Below are positions 1-7,767 of a stretch of 27,474 nt of DNA, one piece after another. The translations under genes were made by a program, and so were the position numbers. This stretch comes from an uncultured Loktanella sp. Lineage in GTDB: Bacteria > Pseudomonadota > Alphaproteobacteria > Rhodobacterales > Rhodobacteraceae. The stretch spans positions 1 through 27,474 of the forward strand of contig CAJXTP010000009.1 of NCBI GenBank assembly GCA_913061335.1, in the 5' to 3' direction. The notes beneath the pieces were generated by a model. The model had not been told where the DNA came from. It was given only the letters and a program-made list of their open reading frames with translations, and ran no database searches. Positions within the stretch are counted from its first letter, which is position 1; the number at the start of each line of letters is the position of its first letter.

Positions 1-44
1 ATGTAGAGAGGTCTCGTGGGCTCGGAGATGTGTATAAGAGACAG
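1..44 (+). other. Residual Illumina Nextera adapter (artefact)
   Basis: This is not genomic sequence. Bases 26-44 (AGATGTGTATAAGAGACAG) are the 19-bp Tn5 mosaic end used in Nextera libraries. Bases 11-25 (GTCTCGTGGGCTCGG) are the read-2 side primer sequence. Bases 3-10 (GTAGAGAG) match, from memory, the i7 index N707 as it lies in the adapter, and bases 1-2 (AT) fit the end of the P7 primer. Genomic sequence therefore begins at about base 45, and any ORF or regulatory call in 1-44 is meaningless. Confidence 0.97.
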
Positions 45-55
45 GTACTGGTAAT

Positions 56-346
56 ATGAAAAAATTGTTTGTCCTACTCGCCCTCGCGGCCTGCACAACT
101 GCATCACCCCGAATCGCAAAAGAACCGATTGGGCGGAGTCTCCCGACAGGCCTTGATGATACCTGTCGGGCTATCCGATATCATACGTTGCTGAAACAGG
201 ACGCGACCGCCTTAGAAAAAGTACTGATCTTGGGTCAAGTCCGCGTTATTCGGCCAAATTCAATTGTAACCCAAGACTACCGACCCGAGCGGATGAATTT
301 TCATATCAACACGGCAAACCGGATCGAAAAAATTAGCTGTGGTTGA
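56..346 (+). CDS. I78-family peptidase inhibitor lipoprotein
   Basis: Predicted small periplasmic serine-protease inhibitor anchored to a membrane by lipid. A short hydrophobic signal (MKKLFVLLALAAC) ends in a lipobox with the acylated cysteine at residue 13. After a short linker, residues about 35-95 fit the I78 inhibitor fold: a conserved Cys near residue 37, the core GQVRVIRPNSIVTQDYRPER, and a C-terminal ISCG with the second conserved Cys. The length of 96 residues is normal for a lipoprotein form. The start lies only 11 bases after the adapter, so the ribosome-binding site and promoter are missing from the window. The family assignment rests on the motif; the target protease is unknown. 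Confidence 0.85.
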   Translation: MKKLFVLLALAACTTASPRIAKEPIGRSLPTGLDDTCRAIRYHTLLKQDATALEKVLILGQVRVIRPNSIVTQDYRPERMNFHINTANRIEKISCG

Positions 347-548
347 TGGGGGGATAAGCGAAAGGTCCTGAAAGGGAACACTGGGTGGGGGCTATAACGA
401 ACCCCTTCAGAAACCTTGTCGCTATGGGTTATGTTTGACGCCCAGCTATGGCTATATCAGGGACGTTTCGTGACATCTGCGTGGTTCTTTTGAGGCAAGA
501 TTGCGGCGATGCCTTGCATTCGGTCCCGATCAGCGCAAATCTTGTCTT

Positions 549-890
549 ATGACTTTGCAGCCACCTATCCCGTTTCACACAGATGCCCTTGAACAAGTGG
601 CCTTTCACCGCACGGAGCTTAATTTGCTGATGGGCCTTTACGGACGCATGGTCGCCGCTGGCGAATGGCGCGATTATGGGTTGTCGTTTTTACGTGAAGT
701 GGCTGTGTTTTCCGTGTTCAAACGTACGGCAGAGAATTCAATCTACCGCGTTGAAAAACGCCCCAAGCTGCGCCTGCGCCAAGGCCAATATGCGGTCATC
801 GGAATTGACGGGCAAATCTTAAAGCGCGGCAACGACCTAAAGCAAGTCTTGCGCGTTCTTGAACGTAAATTGATTCGCGTGGTTGATTAA
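549..890 (+). CDS. DUF2794 domain protein
   Basis: Conserved alphaproteobacterial protein of unknown function. Nearly the whole chain (113 residues) matches DUF2794 as I know it, including LYGRMVAAGEWRDYG, a central VFSVFKRTAEN stretch, EKRPKLRLRQGQY and a C-terminal LRVLERKLIR. It is small, basic and without signal peptide or membrane segment, so it is probably cytoplasmic. I chose ATG 549 because family similarity begins there. An upstream in-frame TTG at 501 has a GAGG-like site ahead of it and would add 16 residues that look non-conserved. Its TAA (888-890) overlaps the stop codon of the convergent NlpC/P60 gene by two bases. Confidence 0.85.
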   Translation: MTLQPPIPFHTDALEQVAFHRTELNLLMGLYGRMVAAGEWRDYGLSFLREVAVFSVFKRTAENSIYRVEKRPKLRLRQGQYAVIGIDGQILKRGNDLKQVLRVLERKLIRVVD

Positions 891-1702
891 AGCCGTTTGC
901 GAGCCGTCACGTCCCCATCACCTTGGGCTTTGATACGCAAAATGGCGTTTTTAATCGGCTCGTACGCCGTCGCCATATGATGCGCATTGGCATGGATGAT
1001 CGTTGTCTCGTCTACCATCAGTCCGACGTGGCCATGCCAGAATATCAGATCACCGCGCTGCAAATCGCCGTCGATGTCAGCACCAAGTGCAGCATGCTGC
1101 TGGTCACTATCAGCCGGACACGCGATACCGCAAGCCGACAGCCCAGCCGCCACCAGCCCAGAACAGTCAATCCCATAGGTGGAATTTCCACCCCACAGAT
1201 AGGGCACGCCGAAATGCATTTGCGCGATGGTCACAGGGTCACTGAACAATCTGTCGACCGGACGCAGATGCGATTTCGGAATGAAACCAACGTCGGTTTC
1301 GAAAAATTTGCGCCGTTCATCCAGAACAGTAACACGCGCCCCAAATGGCAGGCGCATCAGGTCAGCGGATTTAAACGTCTCTTCTTGATAAGCATGCGTT
1401 GTGGGGGTGCCAATCATGTGGGTAGGCGCGACCTGAGCCCCCAGTGTTTCGGTCCGCACATAGCCGACATAGTTATCGGCCCCTTGAATAAATGACCATC
1501 CATCGCGGTCCTCAAACACGGTCACCGTGGCACCGCGCAAGAGCTGCCGTTCGCGCGGTCCGTTCGGTGCAGAATGCAAATCTACCACGGGCTGCACGGC
1601 AGACATTTGAACGCCATCGACAAATACTTCTGCCTTCACATGCCCGCGTAAATTTGTGGCAGCGACCCGCCCGTTCGCCGCGATCATACGGGTGTCTGTC
1701 AT
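887..1702 (-). CDS. NlpC/P60 family cell-wall hydrolase with SH3-like domains
   Basis: Probable peptidoglycan endopeptidase of 271 residues. Two SH3b-like regions (about residues 35-90 and 95-150, the latter ending GFIPKSHLRPV) precede a C-terminal NlpC/P60 papain-like domain (about 150-265). The catalytic residues are visible: Cys180 in GIDCSGLV, His225 in FWHGHVGLM and His237 in TIIHANAH. No signal peptide is apparent, as is common for this alphaproteobacterial type, so the export route is unclear. The ATG at 1702 is chosen because it overlaps the stop of the upstream M17 aminopeptidase as ATGA (1699-1702), indicating translational coupling. A longer reading from 1795 would run deep into that gene and adds no conserved sequence. 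The pairing suggests cell-wall peptide recycling, but that is inference. Confidence 0.9.
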   Translation of the reverse strand: MTDTRMIAANGRVAATNLRGHVKAEVFVDGVQMSAVQPVVDLHSAPNGPRERQLLRGATVTVFEDRDGWSFIQGADNYVGYVRTETLGAQVAPTHMIGTPTTHAYQEETFKSADLMRLPFGARVTVLDERRKFFETDVGFIPKSHLRPVDRLFSDPVTIAQMHFGVPYLWGGNSTYGIDCSGLVAAGLSACGIACPADSDQQHAALGADIDGDLQRGDLIFWHGHVGLMVDETTIIHANAHHMATAYEPIKNAILRIKAQGDGDVTARKRL

Positions 1703-3066
1703 AGATCCAACAATTCTGGCAGTGCCGCAAGAACGGCGCGCGCGCCCATGCCGACCCCACCTTTGGGTCGTGCTGGGGCTGCCGTTGGGTTCCAACCGTA
1801 GACGTCAAAATGCATATACGGGCTTTCGACAAAGCGGCGCAGGAACAAAGCCGCCGTAATGCAGCCAGCAAATCCGCCTTTTGGTGCATTGTCCAGATCA
1901 GCAATGCCCGGTTCGATCATCGCCTCGTAAGGCGTATGAAATGGCAGACGCCAGACCGGATCGGCGACACTGCTCGCGGCTTTGCTCAATGCGTTCGCAT
2001 GTGCATCGCTGTCGGTAAAAAATGGCGAGATATCAGGGCCAACTGCAACGCGCGCCGCACCTGTCAGCGTCGCCATTGAAATCACCAGATCAGGTTCGTC
2101 TTCGTCGGACAGCGTCAGGGCATCGGCCAGCACCAGACGCCCTTCAGCGTCGGTGTTGTTAATCTCGACGGTCAATCCTTTGCGGCTGGTCAAAATGTCT
2201 TGCGGGCGGAATGCGTTTCCATCGATGCCGTTTTCCACGGCAGGCACCAGCACACGCAGTTGTAATGGCAACCCAAGGCCCATGATCATATGCGCAAGGC
2301 CCATCACGGTGGCCGCACCGCCCATATCCTTTTTCATCAAGCCCATCGATCCGCCGGGTTTAATATTTAAACCGCCAGTGTCGAAACACACCCCCTTGCC
2401 GACCAACGTTAGCTTGGGGCCAGTTGTGCCCCAGCGCATATCGAGCAATCGCGGTGCGCGGGTTGATGCGCGGCCCACGGTGTGGATCATCGGAAAATTG
2501 GCAGACAGCAGATCGTCGCCAGTGATAACCTGCGCCTCGGCGTTGTGGTCTTTGGCCAAAGCGCGGAACGCTTCTTCTAGCTCGTAGGGGCCCATATCTG
2601 ACGCGGGGGTGTTGATCAGGTCGCGGGTCATCGCCTCTCCGGCAGCAATGATCGCAAGGCGGGCGGCATCAACGCCCTTAGGTGCGACCAGCATTGCGGC
2701 AGGCGCAGTGGGGCTGATATAATAGTCGAAACGGTAGGTTTCGAGCAGCCACCCAAGTGCGGCCTCTTCCATGTCGATCGCAGGCAGATCAGAAACAATT
2801 TGATATGTACCCTGCGGCAATTTGCGCGCCGCGGCCCCGATATGAAATCGCCCGCGCGCCCGCGAGGCGGCGGTGCCATACCCAACAAGCGCGCAGGAAA
2901 TGGTGCCTTCTGCCGACGGAACGGTCAAATACCGCCCAAGTTGACCCGTGAAACCCTGCGCCTGCGCCCACGCTTGTGCGTCCTGTGGAATTTGATCCAG
3001 ATCATCGCTGGGAATGACAAAAAGGTTGATCGCATCCGTATCAGTGTCGGCAAAAGCAAGGGCCAT
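1699..3066 (-). CDS. M17 leucyl aminopeptidase family protein
   Basis: Cytosolic, dinuclear-metal aminopeptidase that removes N-terminal residues from peptides. The 455-residue chain has a variable N-terminal domain (about 1-140) and a C-terminal catalytic domain. It shows the M17 metal and catalytic residues: Lys224 and Asp229 in VGKGVCFDTGG, Lys236, Asp247 in KKDMGG, and the family signature NTDAEGRL with Asp306, Glu308 and Arg310. The length is slightly below the roughly 500 residues of E. coli PepA, as in the PepB-like group. The ATG at 3066 has a GGAAG ribosome site on the minus strand. It is the first gene of a two-gene operon with the NlpC/P60 hydrolase. Whether it also binds DNA as PepA does cannot be told from the sequence. 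Confidence 0.93.
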   Translation of the reverse strand: MALAFADTDTDAINLFVIPSDDLDQIPQDAQAWAQAQGFTGQLGRYLTVPSAEGTISCALVGYGTAASRARGRFHIGAAARKLPQGTYQIVSDLPAIDMEEAALGWLLETYRFDYYISPTAPAAMLVAPKGVDAARLAIIAAGEAMTRDLINTPASDMGPYELEEAFRALAKDHNAEAQVITGDDLLSANFPMIHTVGRASTRAPRLLDMRWGTTGPKLTLVGKGVCFDTGGLNIKPGGSMGLMKKDMGGAATVMGLAHMIMGLGLPLQLRVLVPAVENGIDGNAFRPQDILTSRKGLTVEINNTDAEGRLVLADALTLSDEDEPDLVISMATLTGAARVAVGPDISPFFTDSDAHANALSKAASSVADPVWRLPFHTPYEAMIEPGIADLDNAPKGGFAGCITAALFLRRFVESPYMHFDVYGWNPTAAPARPKGGVGMGARAVLAALPELLDL

Positions 3067-3131
3067 AAAGTATCTTCCACAATTGTTATTGTGTCAGGAT
3101 ACCCCACCAACAGGTGGTCGCAAGGGCCAGT

Positions 3132-3566
3132 TTAAGTTGAGTGCCTATCTCGGAATGTCCAAATTTCGGTGACGGCAATGTCAAAACCACGTTCCAACCG
3201 CGCCAAAGTCGCACTTAAGGCGACGCCGTCAGCCTGTTTTGCGGCAGTCGCAACATGTGCCGCAGTTCGAGACACATCCGTTAGACCAATTTGTGCGGCG
3301 ACCTGCTTGATCCGGCGAGCGGGCTTTGCAATTTGGTCAAATGCATGGTGGTCCTTGGCCACCTGCAGCGCATCAAGTCGGTGCGCAATATCCTCTAAGA
3401 CACGGCAAATCATCTCCTCTGCTTCAGCCTGCCCTTTGACTGCAAAGATGTGATCCACAGGGGATGGGTCAAGGTTCGCTGTCTGACGGCACTGCAAAAC
3501 TGACACAGGAACCTGTGGGCGAATAGGCGCAGATTTATCTGCAATGCGTATGTGTGTTTGTTCCAT
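3132..3566 (-). CDS. Hypothetical protein, Hpt-like helical
   Basis: Small protein of 144 residues that I cannot assign to a named family. The first 40 residues are polar and probably disordered; residues about 48-140 look all-helical with regular Ala/Leu spacing. The stretch around RRIKQVAAQIGLTDVSRTAAH resembles the HxxKG helix region of histidine phosphotransfer (Hpt) domains, but the canonical active-site HxLKG histidine is not there. An equivalent His may be in HVATAAKQ, or the match may be superficial. There is no signal peptide or membrane segment. It sits 65 bp upstream of the aminopeptidase on the same strand and is divergent from the carbonic anhydrase. No clear ribosome site precedes ATG 3566, so the start is uncertain. 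Confidence 0.6.
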   Translation of the reverse strand: MEQTHIRIADKSAPIRPQVPVSVLQCRQTANLDPSPVDHIFAVKGQAEAEEMICRVLEDIAHRLDALQVAKDHHAFDQIAKPARRIKQVAAQIGLTDVSRTAAHVATAAKQADGVALSATLARLERGFDIAVTEIWTFRDRHST

Positions 3567-3678
3567 ACATGCACACTAGTCCAACTTGGTTTTCATATGG
3601 TTGAAGTAGACAATTGAATTTTTTCCAAATTCATGAAAATGCGTATTAACATTGGCAAAACTTTGACGGAGCTTCAAA

Positions 3679-4326
3679 ATGAAATTCGCCCGCCCTGTGC
3701 CCGCATATCTGGTCAACCGTTATCATGGTTGGAAAGCTACGACATTCGCCGAGAACAAGGGCTGGTATCGCCGCCTTGCCGAAGAAGGCCAGCGGCCACG
3801 TGCGATGGTCATTTCATGCTGCGACAGCCGCGTGCATGTCACGGCCATTTTTGGGGCCGACCAAGGCGAGTTTTTTATTCACCGCAATATCGCCAATCTG
3901 GTCCCGCCGTATAATCCCGATGGCGAATACCACGGCACGTCCGCAGCCATTGAATACGCTGTGGCCTCACTCAAGGTGTCGCATCTGGTGGTCTTGGGCC
4001 ATTCAGGCTGTGGCGGTGTCGAGGGCTGCTATAACATGTGTTCCGGTCAGGCCCCTGAGCTGGAAAGCAAAAGCAGCTTTGTTGGCCGCTGGATGGAAAT
4101 CCTTCGCCCGGGGTTTGACCGCCTGCCCAACGGCACAGAGGCCGAACGCAAGCAAGCGCTTGAAAAGCAAGCCGTGCTGATATCGCTCGAAAACTTAATG
4201 ACATTTCCGTTTATCAAAGACGCCGTTGAGAACGACACGCTGTCGCTGCACGGTGTGTGGAATGACATTGGGGATGGTGGGCTTGAAGCCTTTGATCCGA
4301 ATACGGATGCATTTTCACCAATCTGA
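3679..4326 (+). CDS. Beta-class carbonic anhydrase
   Basis: Zinc enzyme that interconverts CO2 and bicarbonate, presumably cytoplasmic, since no signal peptide is visible. It has 215 residues, the usual length. The beta-class motifs are intact: Cys47-x-Asp49-x-Arg51 in CCDSR (zinc ligand plus Asp/Arg dyad) and His108-x-x-Cys111 in HSGCGGV. Conserved FIHRNIANLVPP follows the first motif. The second Cys in CCDSR (Cys48) replaces the more common Ser. GGAG at about 3669-3672 gives a well-spaced ribosome site for ATG 3679. The gene stands alone, divergent from the Hpt-like gene, and is followed by an MFS gene after about 60 bp. A role in bicarbonate supply for carboxylases is inference. Confidence 0.95.
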   Translation: MKFARPVPAYLVNRYHGWKATTFAENKGWYRRLAEEGQRPRAMVISCCDSRVHVTAIFGADQGEFFIHRNIANLVPPYNPDGEYHGTSAAIEYAVASLKVSHLVVLGHSGCGGVEGCYNMCSGQAPELESKSSFVGRWMEILRPGFDRLPNGTEAERKQALEKQAVLISLENLMTFPFIKDAVENDTLSLHGVWNDIGDGGLEAFDPNTDAFSPI

Positions 4327-4387
4327 TTGCCGTAAAAGGTGGGCATCGCCGTATTGTCATACGCGTCAGTTGCGATAGGTTCCCGCC

Positions 4388-5530
4388 ATGAGCTCACCCA
4401 TTCCCCAAGGTCGCATGGTCCTTTTTGCAGCCGCAATGGTGTCGATGGTGCTCGGCTCGATACATGCGTTTTCGGTTTTCCTCGCGCCTCTCGAAGCCGC
4501 GTTTGAGACGTCTCGGGCGACCGCCAGCCTGATTTACTCGTTTTGTTTGGTCTTTTTAACAGCCACAGTTCTGTTTGGTCCCGCCGTCTATTCTCGCCTG
4601 CAACCAGCAACAATTTACATTTGGGTCGCATTTCTTGGCGCCATTGGGGCTGGCATTGCTAGCATCGCCGACGGGTTTTGGCTTGTCTGGATTGGGTACA
4701 GCCTCATTTTTGGGATCGCCAATGGATTGGGGTATGGCTTTGGGCTGCAGTTCGCAGCACGTGCCAATCCGGATCATGCGGGCCTCGCCATGGGTGTGGT
4801 CACGGCTGCATACGCGCTTGGCGCAGTTCTGGCACCATACGGGTTTGACATCGCACTGACGTTCGGTGGTTTCTTTTTGGCCATGGCGGCCCTTGGGTCC
4901 GTCGTCTTTGTTGTCAGCATTGGGGCTGCGTTTTTGGTCGCAAAATGCGGTGTGAAATATACTGACACGCAGGCAGCACCACGGGTTTCGCGTTTGCCAA
5001 CTGGCTTGATCGTTATGATCTGGGTTGCTTACGGAAGCGGTGTTGCCGCCGGACTTATGGCCATCGGCCACGCAGCGGGAATTGCGGCCACAGCGGGCTT
5101 TGCCGGTTGGATAGCTGCGGCCACAATCGCTGGCTTCAACCTTGTTGGTAGCCTGCTGTCTGGGTGGCTATCAGACAGGATCTCGCATCGGCGTATTCTC
5201 ACGGCCCTGCCGATAATCGGTGCTGCGGCGCTGCTTGCGCTGACAGTCTTGCCTGAACAAACGCTTTTCCTTTTAGGAGTCGTGGGGTTTGCCTATGGCG
5301 GAACCATCGCGACCTATCCTGCAGCCATTGCCAATCTATTCCCCGGCGAGGACGGCCCGCATGCTTATGGGCGTATTTTCACAGCTTGGGGAACAGCAGG
5401 CCTACTGGCGCCGTGGCTCGCAGGTCAAATCTATGATTGGACCGGAAACTATACTTCCGCTCTTTGGGCTGCTGCTGCACTTGGTATTTTGTCAGCGGTG
5501 ACTGTGCAAAAGGTTATCCATAAACGCTAG
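4388..5530 (+). CDS. MFS transporter
   Basis: Integral membrane transporter of the major facilitator superfamily, 380 residues with about 12 hydrophobic segments in two halves joined by a polar loop near residues 185-205 (KCGVKYTDTQAAPRVSR). The N-terminal layout (VLGSIHAFSVFLAPLEAAF) and a cytoplasmic-loop-like motif in the second half (GWLSDRISHRR) resemble the oxalate/formate antiporter or monocarboxylate-like MFS group, but the substrate cannot be read from the sequence. The start ATG 4388 has only a weak AGG-type ribosome site. The gene ends at 5530, immediately next to the convergent ArsR gene that ends at 5531, leaving no intergenic space. No co-transcribed partner is evident. Confidence 0.85.
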   Translation: MSSPIPQGRMVLFAAAMVSMVLGSIHAFSVFLAPLEAAFETSRATASLIYSFCLVFLTATVLFGPAVYSRLQPATIYIWVAFLGAIGAGIASIADGFWLVWIGYSLIFGIANGLGYGFGLQFAARANPDHAGLAMGVVTAAYALGAVLAPYGFDIALTFGGFFLAMAALGSVVFVVSIGAAFLVAKCGVKYTDTQAAPRVSRLPTGLIVMIWVAYGSGVAAGLMAIGHAAGIAATAGFAGWIAAATIAGFNLVGSLLSGWLSDRISHRRILTALPIIGAAALLALTVLPEQTLFLLGVVGFAYGGTIATYPAAIANLFPGEDGPHAYGRIFTAWGTAGLLAPWLAGQIYDWTGNYTSALWAAAALGILSAVTVQKVIHKR

Positions 5531-5851
5531 TCACCCTGCGCAATAAAGGTGGTGTAACAGCTCTAAGACCTGCGCGACCTCGGTGCCTTTGAGAGAATAG
5601 AAGATAGTCTGACCCTCGCGGCGCGTTTCAACCAGCTCTGCATCGCGCAATTTCTTAAGATGGTGCGACATTGCAGGCTGCGACAGCTTCGCGCTTGCTG
5701 CCAGGCTAAGAACGCTTTGCTCTCCTTCTAACAAGATGCACAGCAAGCGCAGGCGCACGGGTTGCGACAACATCTCCATCAGCTTTGCAGCATCAGTGAT
5801 TTTCGGTTCCAGTTCGGTCATGTCCAACATTTGAAAACTTTCTTCTTGCAT
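5531..5851 (-). CDS. bigR: ArsR-family persulfide-responsive repressor (SqrR/BigR-like)
   Basis: Winged-helix repressor of the ArsR family, expected to sense reactive sulfur species. The HTH lies in SLAASAKLSQPAMSHHLKKL. Two cysteines match the sensor pair of BigR/SqrR: one in LRLLCILLEGE and one in the C-terminal LYCAG. Counted from the upstream GTG at 5863 they are residues 42 and 108, as in BigR (41 and 107 in SqrR). The canonical metal-binding ELCVCDL box of ArsR is absent. I give the ATG at 5851 as start; GTG 5863 is possible, and neither has a good ribosome site. It is divergent from a sulfur operon and probably represses both directions until persulfide forms the Cys-Cys polysulfide bridge. 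The regulatory role is inferred from family and context. Confidence 0.88.
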   Translation of the reverse strand: MQEESFQMLDMTELEPKITDAAKLMEMLSQPVRLRLLCILLEGEQSVLSLAASAKLSQPAMSHHLKKLRDAELVETRREGQTIFYSLKGTEVAQVLELLHHLYCAG

Positions 5852-5862
5852 ATCCAATATCA

Positions 5863-5888
5863 CTTATATAAACGAATGCAAATATAAG
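5863..5888. promoter_or_regulatory. Candidate SqrR/BigR operator palindrome
   Basis: CTTATAT (5863-5869) and ATATAAG (5882-5888) form a perfect 7-bp inverted repeat with a 12-bp AT-rich spacer, between the divergent repressor and sulfur operon. ArsR-family repressors bind such AT-rich dyads over promoters. The ATTC-N8-GAAT motif that I recall for SqrR is not present in this gap. If the repressor starts at GTG 5863, the dyad touches its first codon. Confidence 0.45.
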
Positions 5889-5948
5889 GTCAATCACATC
5901 CTACATCAGTACGGGACTGTTTTCATAAACACTATCAGGAGTTTCACG

Positions 5949-6383
5949 TTGGAAACTGAATTTACACCAATTGCGTCACTCTTGGGTGGCGGACTTATCG
6001 GACTGTCAGCAGTCATCCTTATGGCAAGTCACGGACGGGTCGCCGGGATCAGCGGAATCGTTTCGAGGATCCTCCCACCTGCAATTGACACTAAGGGACT
6101 GCCGCAGGGCCTTACCTTCATTGCAGGCCTTTTACTCGCTGCACCGCTGTTCTTCGGCATTGTCGGACAAACACCGGATATCACCATTTCAAACAACATG
6201 GCGCTGCTTGGTCTTGCCGGTATTTTGGTCGGGTTTGGATCGGTGCTTGGCAATGGCTGCACAAGTGGTCACGGCGTTTGCGGCATCTCGCGGATGTCGG
6301 CACGTTCAATGATTGCGACGGTGACGTTTATGACAACCGGTGTCGTCACTGTCTTTATCCTTCGTCATGTCGTGGGTGGGTAA
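5949..6383 (+). CDS. YeeE/YedE family sulfur transporter, first half (PmpA-like)
   Basis: Inner-membrane protein of 144 residues with about four hydrophobic segments, half the size of a full YeeE/YedE (TsuA-type thiosulfate) transporter. It carries the family motif GNGCTSGHGVCG at about residues 102-113, whose cysteines are thought to relay sulfur species through the membrane. The start is TTG 5949, chosen because AGGAG at 5937-5941 is 7 bases upstream. It is the first gene of the + strand operon and is followed after 4 bases by the second half. In BigR-regulated operons of other proteobacteria the two halves accompany the persulfide dioxygenase. Thiosulfate or sulfide/sulfite movement is inferred from the family. 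Confidence 0.9.
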   Translation: METEFTPIASLLGGGLIGLSAVILMASHGRVAGISGIVSRILPPAIDTKGLPQGLTFIAGLLLAAPLFFGIVGQTPDITISNNMALLGLAGILVGFGSVLGNGCTSGHGVCGISRMSARSMIATVTFMTTGVVTVFILRHVVGG

Positions 6384-6387
6384 GTTC

Positions 6388-6819
6388 ATGCATTTCTTTA
6401 GCACCCTATTTGCGGGCCTCTTTTTTGGAACCGGTTTGATCTTGTCTGGCATGGCAAACCCCACAAAAGTTCAAAACTTTCTAGATATATTCGGAACTTG
6501 GGACCCAAGTTTGGCGTTTGTCATGGGCGGAGCAGTCCTTGTGACGGCACCTGGATTTTGGTTCGTGCAAAAACGCAGCACACCGTTTTTCCACGACATG
6601 TTCCATCTACCAACACGCAACGATCTCGACGCTCGCCTTGTCACGGGTGCCGCAATATTTGGCATCGGTTGGGGCTTGGGCGGTTTGTGCCCCGGTCCGG
6701 CTGTGACGTCCCTGCCATTTGCGACCTCCGGCGTCCTCGTCTTCGTACCTGCAATGCTCGTGGGTATGTCACTCGCCAAGTTAACTGCTTTGCCTTCGCG
6801 CAAAACTATATCCGCCTGA
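6388..6819 (+). CDS. DUF6691/YeeE family sulfur transporter, second half (PmpB-like)
   Basis: Second half-transporter, 143 residues with four hydrophobic segments. It shows the conserved FGTGLILSGMANP near the N terminus and GLGGLCPGPA near residue 105, the counterpart of the Cys-containing motif in the first half. The ATG at 6388 lies 4 bases after the stop of the preceding gene; upstream in-frame codons (6340, 6367) would overlap that gene and add a non-conserved leader. It probably assembles with its neighbour into one channel for reduced sulfur compounds. Pairs of this kind occur next to persulfide dioxygenases in Xylella, Agrobacterium and Rhodobacterales. Confidence 0.88.
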   Translation: MHFFSTLFAGLFFGTGLILSGMANPTKVQNFLDIFGTWDPSLAFVMGGAVLVTAPGFWFVQKRSTPFFHDMFHLPTRNDLDARLVTGAAIFGIGWGLGGLCPGPAVTSLPFATSGVLVFVPAMLVGMSLAKLTALPSRKTISA

Positions 6820-6830
6820 AAGGAAACATC

Positions 6831-7715
6831 ATGACCCAACTGCATCACAATATGCCGACCCAGCCGGACGTAAAAGCGTTCTTTGATCCGATGACCAACA
6901 CCATCAGCTATGTTGTTGTTGATCCAGCCAGCAGCGCCTGCGCTGTCGTAGATTCAGTGATGGATATTGACTATGCCGCAGGCCGGATCACCCATGATCA
7001 CGCCGATCAGATCGTTGATTACATTGTGTCAAACAATCTGACCCTTGAATGGATCATTGAAACCCACGTTCATGCAGACCACCTGTCTGCCGCACCTTAC
7101 TTGCAGGAAAAGCTGGGCGGAAAAATTGGTATCAGCGCAAAGATCAAAGAGGTCCAAGATACCTTTGGAAAGATCTTTAACGAAGGCACTGCATTCCAGC
7201 GCGATGGGTCACAGTTCGACGCATTGTTCAATGATGGCGACACATATACCATCGGCACCCTTGAGGTATCGGTCATGGCAACGCCCGGCCATACCCCTGC
7301 TTGCATGGTGCATGTCGCTGGTGATGCCGCCTTTGTGGGTGACACGATGTTCATGCCAGATGCTGGGTCAGCGCGCGCCGATTTCCCCGGTGGTGATGCC
7401 GGAGAGCTGTTCGATTCCATCCAGAAGGTCCTAAGCTTGCCCGATGACATGCGCTTGTTCATGTGCCACGATTACGGCCCGAACGGTCGCGATATCCAAT
7501 GGGAAACCACCGTTGGCGACGAAAAGGCAAACAACATCCATGTCGGTGCAGGTGCCAGCCGCGAGACCTTTGTTAAGTTGCGCACAGACCGCGACGCGAC
7601 GTTGGCAGTGCCAAAACTGATCATTCCATCGCTTCAGGTGAACATGCGCGCTGGCGAAATTCCCGCTGACGAGGCCGGAAACCCGACGCTCAAAGTCCCA
7701 ATTAACGGGCTGTAG
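6831..7715 (+). CDS. blh: MBL-fold persulfide dioxygenase (Blh/ETHE1-like)
   Basis: Probable non-haem iron persulfide dioxygenase that oxidises glutathione persulfide to sulfite, in the cytoplasm. The 294-residue metallo-beta-lactamase fold carries His79, His81, Asp83 and His84 in THVHADHL, His154 in TPGHTPACMVH, Asp171 in GDTMFMPD and His213 in MCHDYGPNG. These fit the ETHE1/Blh pattern. ATG 6831 is used because AAAGGAAA precedes it by a few bases; the longer open frame upstream only reads through the previous gene out of phase. In Xylella Blh this domain is fused to a DUF442 domain, whereas here DUF442 is the next separate gene. Regulation by the adjacent SqrR/BigR-like repressor is inferred. 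Confidence 0.92.
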   Translation: MTQLHHNMPTQPDVKAFFDPMTNTISYVVVDPASSACAVVDSVMDIDYAAGRITHDHADQIVDYIVSNNLTLEWIIETHVHADHLSAAPYLQEKLGGKIGISAKIKEVQDTFGKIFNEGTAFQRDGSQFDALFNDGDTYTIGTLEVSVMATPGHTPACMVHVAGDAAFVGDTMFMPDAGSARADFPGGDAGELFDSIQKVLSLPDDMRLFMCHDYGPNGRDIQWETTVGDEKANNIHVGAGASRETFVKLRTDRDATLAVPKLIIPSLQVNMRAGEIPADEAGNPTLKVPINGL

Positions 7716-7767
7716 GCCCGCACGTTTCACATCATTTGCAAAACAGAGCACCGCAGAAAGATACCCC

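Noticed and set aside
26..44. Tn5 mosaic end as a natural transposon terminus
   Set aside because: It is directly joined to the Nextera primer sequence and an index, so it is a library artefact.
360..420. GGGG/CCCC hairpin after the I78 gene as a terminator
   Set aside because: The stem is only four pairs with a 10-base loop and no T-run.
923..1495. 190-codon ORF on the plus strand
   Set aside because: It lies wholly antisense to the NlpC/P60 gene, whose catalytic motifs are intact; composition and lack of motifs mark it as a shadow.
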